From Streptomyces sp. YIM 121038 (GTDB taxonomy: Bacteria > Actinomycetota > Actinomycetes > Streptomycetales > Streptomycetaceae): DNA of 64,000 bases. Numbering within the stretch: the stretch's first letter is position 1; each line of letters opens with the position of its first letter. The stretch spans positions 7,748,001 through 7,812,000 of the forward strand of contig NZ_CP030771.1 in NCBI RefSeq assembly GCF_006088715.1, in the 5' to 3' direction. The translations under genes were made by a program, and so were the position numbers. Below are positions 54,269-62,931 of the stretch, in pieces. Below the pieces are notes generated by a model, which saw only the letters and a list, made by a program, of their open reading frames with translations, ran no database searches and was not told where the DNA came from.

Positions 54269-55201
54269 TCAGTGGCAGAGCTTCGGCTCGTGCTCCGCGT
54301 GACCGCTCGGCTCCAGCTGGAACGTGCAGTGCTCGACGTCGAAGTGGTCGCCCAGGCAGCCCTGGAGGTCGTGCAGCATCTTCTCGTGGCCGACGGCACT
54401 GAGCGTCTCGGGACTCACCACGACGTGCGCGGAGAGCACGGGCATGCCCGAGGTGATGGTCCAGGCGTGCAGGTCATGGACGTCCTCGACACCGGGCAGG
54501 GCCAGCATGTGGGCCCGTACCTCGGCCATGTCCACGCCCTTGGGGGCCGCTTCGAGCAGGACGTTCAGGGTGTCCCGCAGCAGCTTCCAGGTGCGCGGCA
54601 CGATCATGAGGCCGATCACGATGGAGGCGATCGGGTCTGCCGCCTGCCAGCCGGTCAGCAAGATGACGGCGGCGGACACCAGGACCGCCACCGAGCCGAG
54701 CGCGTCCGCGAGGACCTCCAGGAAGGCGCCGCGCACATTGAGGCTGTCCTTCTGGCCGCGCATCAGCAGGAGCAGCGAGACGAGGTTCGCCGCCAGACCG
54801 ATGAGGCCGAAGACGATGGTGAGGCCGCCCTCGGTCTGAGACGGCGTGACGAACCGCTGGATCGCCTCGTACAGCACGTAGCCGCCGACGCCGAGCAGGA
54901 GCAGACAGTTGGCGAGCGCGGCGATGATCTCCGCGCGGGCGTAGCCGAAGGTGCGGCTCTCGCTCGCCGGGCGGCCCGCGAAGTGGATCGCGAGCAGCGC
55001 CATGCCGAGCCCGAGGGCGTCGGTGGCCATGTGCGTCGCATCCGCGATCAGTGCGAGCGAATCCGCGACGAGGCCGCCGACGATCTCCACCACCATGACG
55101 GTGACCGTGAGGGACAGCGCGATCCGCAGCCGTCCCTTGTACGCGGCCGTCACGGTGCCGTTCGCCGGCGGCGCGTGGCCGTGGTCGTGTCCAGCCCCCA
55201 T
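54269..55201 (-). CDS. Cation diffusion facilitator (ZitB/CzcD type)
   Basis: The 310-aa CDF protein has six membrane segments, the His/Asp metal site ADATHMATDALGLG in TM2 (about 55-68), LADALGSVAVLVSA in TM5 and a cytoplasmic domain (DVHDLHAWTITSG and VEHCTFQLEP). A His-rich start (MGAGHDHGHAPP) and end (HAEHEPKLCH) favour Zn or Co/Ni export. ATG 55201 has GGAGG 8 bp upstream. The adjacent GNAT remnant lies in the same frame beyond its stop. Confidence 0.9.
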   Translation of the reverse strand: MGAGHDHGHAPPANGTVTAAYKGRLRIALSLTVTVMVVEIVGGLVADSLALIADATHMATDALGLGMALLAIHFAGRPASESRTFGYARAEIIAALANCLLLLGVGGYVLYEAIQRFVTPSQTEGGLTIVFGLIGLAANLVSLLLLMRGQKDSLNVRGAFLEVLADALGSVAVLVSAAVILLTGWQAADPIASIVIGLMIVPRTWKLLRDTLNVLLEAAPKGVDMAEVRAHMLALPGVEDVHDLHAWTITSGMPVLSAHVVVSPETLSAVGHEKMLHDLQGCLGDHFDVEHCTFQLEPSGHAEHEPKLCH

Positions 55202-55368
55202 CGCGTGGTCCTCCCGGATCCGTAGTGGGATCGCCGTCCGCGGCGACGATCACAGTGAACTACGGGTGGGGGGTATCTGGCAACGCGATCGTGAACACCG
55301 TTGTCATATGCGCTGGCCTGCGGAAACGGTCAGCGGTTCAGGGAAGGGGCCTAGGGAAAGGGGCCGTG

Positions 55369-56358
55369 TCAGACGGACCGGGCGCCCCCGGCCTCCGGAT
55401 GGCGCAGACACCACCCCGCCCAGGCCGACGCCACCATCTCGCGCACCCCGAGCCCCGCCCTGAAGCCCAGCTCCCGCGCCGCGAGGCCGACGTCGGCCAC
55501 CGCGCTGGGGGCGTCCCCTGCCCGGCGCGGCTCCACCACCGGCGCCCGCGTGTCCCCGGTGACCTCGCCGATGACGGTCAGGAGTTCGCGTACGGAAACG
55601 CCTTCGCCGCGGCCGATGTTCACCGTCAGATCGGTGCCGGGGCCGGCGGACCTGCGGGCGGCCGCGAGGTGCGCCCCGGCCAGGTCGGTCACGTGCACGT
55701 AGTCGCGCACGCAGGTGCCGTCGGGCGTGGGGTGGTCGGTGCCGAAGACGCGCGGGGCCTCGCCGCGCGTGAGCCGGTCGAAGACCATCGGGACCACGTT
55801 GAAGACCCCGGTGTCCGCGAGCTCGGGCGCCGCGGCCCCCGCCACGTTGAAGTACCGCAGACAGGTCGTGGTGATCCCGTGGGCCCGCCCGGCGGCCCGC
55901 ACCAGCCACTCCCCGGCCAGCTTCGTCTCGCCGTAGGGGCTGACCGGCGCGCACGGGGTGTCCTCGGTGATCAGTCCGGCCGCCGGGGGCTCGCCGTACA
56001 CCGCGGCCGACGAGGAGAAGACGAACCGCCGGACCCCGGCCGCGGCGACCGCGTCCAGGAGCGTCACCAGGCCCCCGACGTTCTCCCGGTAGTAACGCAG
56101 CGGCTGCTCCACGGACTCGCCGACCTGCTTGCGCGCCGCCAGATGCACCACACCCGTCACCGCGTGCTCCGTGAGCACCCGCTCGACCAGCGCGCCGTCG
56201 AGCGACGAGCCCCGTACGAGGGGAATGCCGGCGGGCAGTCGCTCCGGCACACCGGACGACACGTCGTCGAGAGCGAGCACCCGCTCCCCGGCGGCGGCCA
56301 TGACCCGCGCCACGTGTGCCCCGATATATCCCGCCCCGCCTGTGATCAGCCATGTCAT
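55369..56358 (-). CDS. galE: UDP-glucose 4-epimerase
   Basis: The 329-aa short-chain dehydrogenase has TWLITGGAGYIGAHVARVM (NAD loop), HLAARKQVGESV, FSSSAAVYG (catalytic Ser) and SPYGETKLAGEWL (YxxxK), then DGTCVRDYVHVTDLA. It interconverts UDP-Glc and UDP-Gal. ATG 56358 follows AAGGTGG. It is divergent from the phosphotransferase operon, so it may supply sugar for the polymer, but it is not in the operon. Confidence 0.9.
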   Translation of the reverse strand: MTWLITGGAGYIGAHVARVMAAAGERVLALDDVSSGVPERLPAGIPLVRGSSLDGALVERVLTEHAVTGVVHLAARKQVGESVEQPLRYYRENVGGLVTLLDAVAAAGVRRFVFSSSAAVYGEPPAAGLITEDTPCAPVSPYGETKLAGEWLVRAAGRAHGITTTCLRYFNVAGAAAPELADTGVFNVVPMVFDRLTRGEAPRVFGTDHPTPDGTCVRDYVHVTDLAGAHLAAARRSAGPGTDLTVNIGRGEGVSVRELLTVIGEVTGDTRAPVVEPRRAGDAPSAVADVGLAARELGFRAGLGVREMVASAWAGWCLRHPEAGGARSV

Positions 56359-56532
56359 GGGCGTCCACCTTAGGCGGGGTTGCGTGGTTCGGTACCACGC
56401 GGTTTGTGGCCGCGGGCCGCCATCGACGATGATGATCGTGGCGATCAAGGGCGGCGCAGCCCGCGCCGACCCCTGCAGATCGGGCTGATCGGGGCGTGAA
56501 CGGGCGGTGAACGCCCGCTTCCCGGCATCCGA

Positions 56533-56538
56533 TAGCCT
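56533..56538 (+). promoter_or_regulatory. -10 hexamer of the CDP-alcohol phosphotransferase operon
   Basis: TAGCCT lies 9 bp before an ATG at 56547 and 52 bp before the operon's first likely start. It would produce a transcript with a leaderless 26-codon upstream frame. Confidence 0.45.
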
Positions 56539-56546
56539 CTGCCGAC

Positions 56547-56627
56547 ATGCCGCCCGGCCGCATCCCGGCGAGGGCGCCCCCCGTCACGCATGTGCCCGCG
56601 CGCGCCGCGCCGGGAACCAAGGAGTGA
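56547..56627 (+). other. 26-codon leaderless upstream ORF
   Basis: Starting at ATG 56547, nine bases after TAGCCT, the frame encodes MPPGRIPARAPPVTHVPARA and six more residues. It stops at TGA 56625, right where AAGGAG would serve the main gene. It overlaps the main reading frame's ATG at 56590, so it may couple or regulate translation. Existence as a peptide is unproven. Confidence 0.3.
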
Positions 56628-58437
56628 GTTCGTCCTGTCGACCGCCATCCTCACCGGCCAGCCGGTGCCCGGCTCGCCCCTCGAAGGCGATCTGCGGTCC
56701 CTGGGCTTCGACGTGCGGACCGCCCGGGACGCGGCCGACGCCGAGACGCTCGTGCGGACCGTCCCCGCGGACCAGCGCGTCGCCGTCGTCGACACCCGCT
56801 TCGTCGGTCACGTCCACGCCCTGCGCCTCGGCCTGACCGACCCGCGCTTCGCCGCGGCCGCCGTGCCCGGTGCCGTCACCGTCAAGCCCGAGGCCCGCGG
56901 CGCGCTCACGCGCGCGCTGCGCACGGCCGTCGGCGCGGGCGGCGCCGGAGCCGTCACGGTCGCGCCGGACGCCGTGCCCGACCGGCTCGCCGAGGCCCTC
57001 GGAGCGGCCGACGTCGACGTGTACCGGCCCGAGCTCGGCACCCTCGTCGCGGCCGTGCCCGCCGACCCCGAGGCCCGCAACACCGCCCGCCAGGCCGTCG
57101 CCGCCGTCGACGACGAGGCCGTACGCCTGCGCGGCGCGGTCAAGGCCAGGGACGGCTTCTTCACCACGTACTGCATCAGTCCGTACTCCCGCTACCTCGC
57201 GCGCTGGTGCGCCCGGCGCGGCCTCACCCCGAACCAGGTCACCACCGCCTCGCTGCTCGTCGCCCTGATCGCGGCGGGCTGCGCGGCCACCGGCACCCGC
57301 GGTGGCTTCGTCGCCGCCGGCCTCCTGCTGCTCTTCTCCTTCGTCCTGGACTGCACGGACGGCCAGCTCGCGCGCTACTCCCTGCAGTACTCGACGCTCG
57401 GCGCCTGGCTGGACGCGACCTTCGACCGGGCCAAGGAGTACGCGTACTACGCGGGCCTCGCCCTCGGCGCGGCCCGGGGCGGCGACGACGTCTGGGCCCT
57501 CGCGCTCGGCGCGATGATCCTGCAGACCTGCCGCCACGTCGTGGACTTCTCGTTCAACGAGGCCAACCACGACGCGACCGCCAACACCAGCCCCACCGCC
57601 GCGCTCTCCGACAAGCTCGACAGCCGCGGCTGGACGGTATGGGCGCGCCGGATGATCGTCCTGCCGATCGGGGAGCGCTGGGCCCTGATCGCCGTCCTGA
57701 CCGCGCTCACCACCCCGCGCGTCACGTTCGTCGTGCTCCTGATCGGCTGCGGACTCGCCGCCTGCTACACCACCGCGGGCCGCGTCCTGCGCTCCCTGAC
57801 CCGCAGGGCCAAGCGCACCGACCGGGCCGCCACGGCCCTGGCCGACCTCGCCGACACCGGGCCCTTCGCGGGCGCGCTCGCCACGCTCCGCGGCCTGCCG
57901 GGGCTGGCCCCGGCCCTCGCCTTCGCGGGCGGCGCGGCCGTCGTCGCCACCTCCGCCCTCACCTCCTTCGGCAGCCCCTGGCCGGTCATCGCCGCCGCCG
58001 GGTACGTGATCACCTCGGGCCTGGCCGTCGCACGGCCCCTCAAGGGCGCCCTCGACTGGCTGGTCCCGCCCTTCCTGCGCGCCGCCGAATACGGCACCGT
58101 CCTGGTACTGGCGGCCAAAGCGGACGTGAACGGAGCCCTTCCCGCGGCTTTCGGCCTGGTGGCCGCGGTCGCCTACCATCACTACGACACCGTGTACCGC
58201 ATTCGCGGTGTCGTCGCGCCGCCGCGCTGGCTGGTGCGGGTGATCGGCGGGCACGAGGGCAGGACCTTCGCGGTCACTGTCGCCGCCGCCCTGCTGACAA
58301 CCACAGATTTCACCGTCGCGCTCACGGCGCTCGCCGTGGCCGTGGCACTCGTGGTGCTCGCCGAGAGCATCCGCTTCTGGGTGACCGCGCACAACAGCGG
58401 CGCACCCGCCGTACACGATGAAGGAGAACCCGCATGA
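56590..58437 (+). CDS. Two-domain CDP-alcohol phosphatidyltransferase (DUF5941-like)
   Basis: The 615-aa protein has an N-terminal Ala-rich soluble domain (about 15-190) and a polytopic C-terminal domain. The CDP-alcohol phosphotransferase motif is DCTDGQLARYSLQYSTLGAWLD-like (D-x2-D-G-x2-A-R-x8-G-x3-D-x3-D, about residue 255). It transfers a phosphoalcohol from a CDP-alcohol to an acceptor. The ATG at 56590 gives a short extra N-terminus (MCPRAPRREP); a ribosome site AAGGAG at 56619 lies just before STAILTG, where only a CTG (56635) is available. It leads the operon. Confidence 0.75.
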   Translation: MCPRAPRREPRSEFVLSTAILTGQPVPGSPLEGDLRSLGFDVRTARDAADAETLVRTVPADQRVAVVDTRFVGHVHALRLGLTDPRFAAAAVPGAVTVKPEARGALTRALRTAVGAGGAGAVTVAPDAVPDRLAEALGAADVDVYRPELGTLVAAVPADPEARNTARQAVAAVDDEAVRLRGAVKARDGFFTTYCISPYSRYLARWCARRGLTPNQVTTASLLVALIAAGCAATGTRGGFVAAGLLLLFSFVLDCTDGQLARYSLQYSTLGAWLDATFDRAKEYAYYAGLALGAARGGDDVWALALGAMILQTCRHVVDFSFNEANHDATANTSPTAALSDKLDSRGWTVWARRMIVLPIGERWALIAVLTALTTPRVTFVVLLIGCGLAACYTTAGRVLRSLTRRAKRTDRAATALADLADTGPFAGALATLRGLPGLAPALAFAGGAAVVATSALTSFGSPWPVIAAAGYVITSGLAVARPLKGALDWLVPPFLRAAEYGTVLVLAAKADVNGALPAAFGLVAAVAYHHYDTVYRIRGVVAPPRWLVRVIGGHEGRTFAVTVAAALLTTTDFTVALTALAVAVALVVLAESIRFWVTAHNSGAPAVHDEGEPA

Positions 58438-59186
58438 TCGGCCTCGTCCTGGCCGCCGGCGCCGGCCGGCGTCTGCGCCCCTACACCGAAACGCTGCCCA
58501 AGGCGCTGGTGCCCGTGGTGGGCGAGGGTACCGAGAATGAGCTGGCCGTCCTCGACCTCACCCTGAAGAACTTCGCCGAGATCGGCCTGACCGACGTCGC
58601 GATCATCGTCGGCTACCGCAAGGAGGCCGTCTACGACCGCAAGGCCGCGCTCGAGGCGAAGTACAACCTCAAGCTCACCCTGATCGACAACGACAAGGCC
58701 GAGGAGTGGAACAACGCCTACTCCCTGTGGTGCGGCCGTGACGCCCTCAAGCACAGCGTGATCCTCGCCAACGGCGACACCGTGCACCCGGTCTCCGTCG
58801 AGAAGACGCTGCTCGCCGCCCGCGGCGACGGCAAGAAGATCATCCTCGCCCTCGACACGGTGAAGAACCTCGCCGACGAGGAGATGAAGGTCATCGTGGA
58901 CCCCGAGAAGGGCGTCCAGAAGATCACCAAGCTGATGGACCCGGCGACGGCCACCGGTGAGTACATCGGCGTCACCCTCATCGAGGGCGAGGCCGCCGAG
59001 GAGCTGGCCGACGCCCTGAAGGCCACCTTCGAGCGCGACCCCGACCTCTACTACGAGGACGGCTACCAGGAGCTCGTCAACCGCGGCTTCAAGATCGATG
59101 TCGCGCCGATCGGTGACGTCTCGTGGGTCGAGATCGACAACCACGACGACCTCGCCAAGGGACGTGAGATCGCGTGCCAGTACTGA
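58434..59186 (+). CDS. Nucleotidyltransferase of the sugar/phosphoalcohol-1-phosphate type
   Basis: The 250-aa NTP-transferase starts GLVLAAGAGRRLRPYTETLPKALVPVVG, with the GxGxR and conserved Lys of the family. VILANGDT carries the metal Asp (about residue 113). It resembles phosphocholine/inositol-1-phosphate cytidylyltransferases (LicC, IPCT). It probably makes a CDP- or UDP-activated alcohol for the neighbouring CDP-alcohol transferases. ATG 58434 overlaps the preceding stop by 4 bp. The nucleotide and substrate are inferred. Confidence 0.85.
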   Translation: MIGLVLAAGAGRRLRPYTETLPKALVPVVGEGTENELAVLDLTLKNFAEIGLTDVAIIVGYRKEAVYDRKAALEAKYNLKLTLIDNDKAEEWNNAYSLWCGRDALKHSVILANGDTVHPVSVEKTLLAARGDGKKIILALDTVKNLADEEMKVIVDPEKGVQKITKLMDPATATGEYIGVTLIEGEAAEELADALKATFERDPDLYYEDGYQELVNRGFKIDVAPIGDVSWVEIDNHDDLAKGREIACQY

Positions 59187-60238
59187 CGAGGCTCATCCCC
59201 TCGCCGGTCGTCGTGGACATCCGGCCGGGGGCGTTGAACGACCTGGCCGGTGTCCTCGCCGACCAGAGGATCTGCTCGTCGACCGGCAAGCTCGCCATCG
59301 CGATCAGCGGCGGCTCCGGCGCGGTCCTGCGCAAGCGACTCTCTCCGTCGCTGCCGGGCGCGGAATGGTTCGAGGTGGGCGGCGGCACGCTCGACGACGC
59401 CATCAAGCTCGCCGACGCCATGAAGAAGGGCCGCTACGACGCGGTCGTCGGCCTCGGCGGCGGCAAGATCATCGACTGCGCCAAGTTCGCCGCGGCGCGC
59501 GTCGGCCTGCCGCTGGTCGCCGTCGCGACGAACCTGTCGCACGACGGCCTGTGCTCGCCCGTCGCGACCCTCGACAACGACGCGGGCCGCGGCTCGTACG
59601 GCGTGCCGAACCCGATCGCGGTCGTCATCGACCTCGACGTCATCCGCGAGGCCCCGGTCCGCTTCGTGCGCTCCGGCATCGGCGACGCCCTGTCCAACAT
59701 CTCCGCGATCCGGGACTGGGAACTCGCCGCCCGCGAGCGCGGCGAGGACATCGACGGCCTCGCCGCCGCGATGGCGCGCCAGGCCGGCGAGGCGGTCCTG
59801 CGCCACCCCGGCGGCGTCGGCGACGACGGCTTCCTCCAGGTGCTTGCCGAGGGCCTCGTCCTCACCGGCATCGCGATGTCCGTCTCGGGCGACTCCCGCC
59901 CGGCCTCGGGCGCCTGCCACGAGATCAACCACGCCTTCGACCTGCTGTTCCCGAAGCGCGCGGCGAGCCACGGCGAGCAGTGCGGCCTCGGCGCCGCCTT
60001 CGCGATGCACCTGCGCGGTGCCCGCGACGAGTCGGCCTTCATGGCCGAGGTCCTGCGCCGCCACGGCCTGCCGGTCCTGCCGGAGGAGATCGGCTTCACC
60101 GTGGACGAGTTCGTCCAGGTCGTGGAGTACGCCCCGCAGACCCGGCCGGGCCGCTACACGATCCTCGAGCACCTCAATCTGAACACCGACCAGATCAAGG
60201 ACGCATACGCCGACTATGCCAAGGCCATCGGTAGCTGA
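59174..60238 (+). CDS. sn-glycerol-1-phosphate dehydrogenase-like enzyme (AraM type)
   Basis: The 354-aa protein has an NAD-binding segment GLGGGKIIDCAKFAA (about 95) and the metal site SRPASGACHEINHAF plus ASHGEQCGLG (about 240-275), as in archaeal G1P dehydrogenase and Bacillus AraM. These reduce dihydroxyacetone phosphate to sn-glycerol-1-phosphate. GTG 59174 overlaps the previous gene by 13 bp. The Cys in GACHEIN replaces a Glu/Ala seen in some relatives, which should be checked. The pathway use of G1P is inferred. Confidence 0.82.
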   Translation: MPVLTRLIPSPVVVDIRPGALNDLAGVLADQRICSSTGKLAIAISGGSGAVLRKRLSPSLPGAEWFEVGGGTLDDAIKLADAMKKGRYDAVVGLGGGKIIDCAKFAAARVGLPLVAVATNLSHDGLCSPVATLDNDAGRGSYGVPNPIAVVIDLDVIREAPVRFVRSGIGDALSNISAIRDWELAARERGEDIDGLAAAMARQAGEAVLRHPGGVGDDGFLQVLAEGLVLTGIAMSVSGDSRPASGACHEINHAFDLLFPKRAASHGEQCGLGAAFAMHLRGARDESAFMAEVLRRHGLPVLPEEIGFTVDEFVQVVEYAPQTRPGRYTILEHLNLNTDQIKDAYADYAKAIGS

Positions 60239-60995
60239 ACTCCGGCCCGTCGTTCACCCCGCGGGGGTGAAGGACCGGCGCAGCGGTGAGCACTGGGCGG
60301 GACGCCTGTACATGCGAGAGATCTCGCTGCGCTGCGACCGGTACCTGGTGAACACCAGGATCACGCCCAATCAGCTGACCTACCTGATGACCGTCGCGGG
60401 CGTGCTCGCGGCCCCGGCCCTCCTCGTGCCGGGCATCACGGGCGCCGTGCTCGGCGTCGTCGCGGTGCAGCTCTATCTGCTGCTCGACTGCGTCGACGGC
60501 GAGATCGCCCGCTGGCGCAAGCAGTACTCGATGTCCGGCGTGTACCTGGACCGGGTCGGCGCCTATCTGTGCGACGCCGCGGTCCTGGTCGGCTTCGGCC
60601 TGCGCGCCGCCGACCTGTGGGGCTCGGGGCGCATCGACTGGCTGTGGGCCTTCCTCGGCACCCTCGCCGCGCTCGGCGCCATCCTGATCAAGGCCGAGAC
60701 CGACCTCGTGGGCGTCGCCCGGCACCAGCAGGGGCTGCCGCCCGTGCAGGAGTCGGCCGCCGTGCCGCGCGCCTCCGGCGTGGCGCTCGCCCGCAAGGCC
60801 GCCGCCGCGCTCAAGTTCCACCGGCTGATCCTCGGCATCGAGGCGTCCCTGCTGATCCTGGTCCTGGCGATCGTGGACTCGGCCCGGGGCGACCTCTTCT
60901 TCTCCCGCCTCGGCGTCGCCGTGCTGGCCGGCATCGCGCTCCTGCAGACGCTGCTGCACCTGGTGTCCATCCTCGCCTCGAGCAGGCTGAAGTGA
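60216..60995 (+). CDS. CDP-alcohol phosphatidyltransferase (single domain)
   Basis: The 259-aa membrane protein has five or six hydrophobic segments. The motif is DCVDGEIARWRKQYSMSGVY, then LDRVGAYLCD, so the D-x2-D-G-x2-A-R-x8-G-x3-D-x3-D pattern is complete (about 93-120). The N-terminal RSGEHWAGRLYMREISLRCDRYL is a soluble entry region. ATG 60216 overlaps the G1P-dehydrogenase end by 23 bp. It is the second CDP-alcohol transferase of the operon and may act on the G1P- or alcohol-derived donor. Confidence 0.85.
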   Translation: MPRPSVAELRPVVHPAGVKDRRSGEHWAGRLYMREISLRCDRYLVNTRITPNQLTYLMTVAGVLAAPALLVPGITGAVLGVVAVQLYLLLDCVDGEIARWRKQYSMSGVYLDRVGAYLCDAAVLVGFGLRAADLWGSGRIDWLWAFLGTLAALGAILIKAETDLVGVARHQQGLPPVQESAAVPRASGVALARKAAAALKFHRLILGIEASLLILVLAIVDSARGDLFFSRLGVAVLAGIALLQTLLHLVSILASSRLK

Positions 60996-61885
60996 GCACT
61001 CCGGCACAGCGGCCGACGGTCGGCGCGGTCATCATCACCATGGGCAACCGCCCGCAGGAGCTGCGGGCGCTGCTCGACTCCGTCGCCAAGCAGGACGGCG
61101 ACCCGGTCGAGGTGGTGGTCGTCGGCAACGGCGCCCCCGTGCCCGACGTCCCGCCGGGCGTCCGCACCATAGAACTGCCCGAGAACCTGGGCATTCCCGG
61201 CGGGCGCAACGTCGGCATCGAGGCCTTCGGGCCCGGTGGCACCGACGTCGACATCCTGCTGTTCCTCGACGACGACGGCCTCCTGGCGCACACCGACACC
61301 GCTCGGCTGTGCCGCGAGGCCTTCGCCGCCGACCCGGCTCTCGGGATCATCAGCTTCCGCATCGCCGACCCGGACACGGGCGTCACCCAGCGCCGGCACG
61401 TGCCGCGCCTGCGCGCGTCCGACCCGATGCGCTCCTCGCGCGTGACGACGTTCCTCGGCGGCGCCAACGCCGTCCGCACCAAGGTCCTGGAAGAGGTCGG
61501 CGGCCTGCCCGACGAGTTCTTCTACGCCCACGAGGAGACCGACCTGGCCTGGCGGGCGCTGAACGCGGGCTGGATGATCGACTACCGCGCCGACATGGTC
61601 CTGTACCACCCGACCACGGCGCCCTCGCGGCACGCGGTCTACCACCGCATGGTGGCCCGCAACCGCGTCTGGCTCGCCCGCCGCAACCTGCCCGCGCTCC
61701 TGGTCCCCGTGTACCTGGGCGTGTGGCTGCTCCTGACCCTGGCCCGGCGCCCCTCGCGGCCCGCCCTGAAGGCCTGGTTCGGCGGCTTCAAGGAGGGCTG
61801 GACCAGCCCGTGCGGGCCCCGCAGGCCCATGAGCTGGCGCACGGTGTGGCGCCTGACCCGACTGGGCCGACCTCCTGTCATCTGA
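60992..61885 (+). CDS. Family 2 glycosyltransferase
   Basis: The 297-aa GT-A-fold enzyme has VGAVIITMGNRPQELRALLDSV at the N-terminus, ELPENLGIPGGRNVGIE, ILLFLDDDGLL (DxD metal motif), LGGANAVRTKVLEEVGG and EETDLAWRALNAGW. A hydrophobic C-terminal segment (about 230-255, LLVPVYLGVWLLLTLA) suggests membrane association. It is rhamnosyl- or galactofuranosyltransferase-like in pattern. GTG 60992 overlaps the preceding TGA. It probably adds sugar to the polymer or lipid made by the operon. Confidence 0.88.
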   Translation: MSTPAQRPTVGAVIITMGNRPQELRALLDSVAKQDGDPVEVVVVGNGAPVPDVPPGVRTIELPENLGIPGGRNVGIEAFGPGGTDVDILLFLDDDGLLAHTDTARLCREAFAADPALGIISFRIADPDTGVTQRRHVPRLRASDPMRSSRVTTFLGGANAVRTKVLEEVGGLPDEFFYAHEETDLAWRALNAGWMIDYRADMVLYHPTTAPSRHAVYHRMVARNRVWLARRNLPALLVPVYLGVWLLLTLARRPSRPALKAWFGGFKEGWTSPCGPRRPMSWRTVWRLTRLGRPPVI

Positions 61886-62001
61886 CAAGCTCTGGTCTGA
61901 GAACATTCGGGCCGTATCCCGGTCCCTGGCCCGGCCTCTGCCCGACCTGGCCCACGCCTACGCCCGACCGGCCGCGCATCTGAAGACGAAAGTTTCCACT
62001 C

Positions 62002-62931
62002 GTGAGTGAGACAACGCAGGACGGTGGAGTCGCGGTGACCGCGCCACCGTCGCCCGACGACGGGCTTTCCCCGGCCGAGCTCGCCGCCAAGTACGGGCTG
62101 TCCGTCAGCGGTGCCCGTCCGGGCCTCGTGGAGTACGTCCGCCAGCTCTGGGGGCGCCGCCACTTCATCCTCGCCTTCTCGCAGGCGAAGCTGACCGCCC
62201 AGTACAGCCAGGCCAAGCTCGGCCAGCTCTGGCAGGTCGCGACGCCGCTGCTCAACGCGCTCGTCTACTTCCTCATCTTCGGCCTGATCCTCAAGGCCGA
62301 CCGCGGCATGTCGCGGGAGGTGTACATCCCGTTCCTGGTCACGGGCGTGTTCGTGTTCACCTTCACGCAGAGCTCGGTGATGGCGGGCGTACGGGCGATC
62401 TCGGGCAACCTCGGCCTGGTGCGCGCGCTGCACTTCCCGCGTGCCTCACTGCCCATCTCGTTCTCGCTCCAGCAGCTCCAGCAGCTGCTGTTCTCGATGC
62501 TCGTGCTGTTCGTCGTGGCGATCGGCTTCGGCAGCTACCCGCGGCTCTCCTGGCTCCTGATCGTCCCGGTCCTGGCCCTGCAGTTCCTGTTCAACACGGG
62601 GCTCGCCCTGGTCATGGCCCGGCTCGGCAGCAAGACGCCGGACCTGGCCCAGCTGATGCCCTTCGTGATGCGCACGTGGATGTACGCGTCCGGCGTGATG
62701 TTCTCCATCCCGGTGATGCTGAAGGACAAGCCGGCCTGGATCGCCGACGTCCTCCAGTGGAACCCGGCGGCCATCTTCATGGACCTGATGCGCTTCGCCC
62801 TCATCGACGGCTACGGCTCGGAGAACCTGCCCCCGCACGTGTGGGCGGTGGCGCTCGGCTGGTCCGTGCTCGTCGCCGTGGGCGGCTTCGTCTACTTCTG
62901 GAAGGCAGAGGAGCGGTACGGCCGTGGCTGA
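62002..62931 (+). CDS. ABC-2 type transporter permease (Wzm/TagG-like)
   Basis: The 309-aa permease has six predicted membrane segments, a cytoplasmic N-terminal stretch (about 1-45) and RHFILAFSQAKLTAQYSQAKLGQLWQVATPLLNALVYFLIFGLIL, typical of polysaccharide exporters. The MPFVMRTWMYASGVMFSIP segment is also family-like. It pairs with the following ATPase gene. GTG 62002 has a weak GAAAG upstream. It exports an undecaprenyl- or lipid-linked glycan; the substrate is inferred from neighbours. Confidence 0.9.
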   Translation: MSETTQDGGVAVTAPPSPDDGLSPAELAAKYGLSVSGARPGLVEYVRQLWGRRHFILAFSQAKLTAQYSQAKLGQLWQVATPLLNALVYFLIFGLILKADRGMSREVYIPFLVTGVFVFTFTQSSVMAGVRAISGNLGLVRALHFPRASLPISFSLQQLQQLLFSMLVLFVVAIGFGSYPRLSWLLIVPVLALQFLFNTGLALVMARLGSKTPDLAQLMPFVMRTWMYASGVMFSIPVMLKDKPAWIADVLQWNPAAIFMDLMRFALIDGYGSENLPPHVWAVALGWSVLVAVGGFVYFWKAEERYGRG

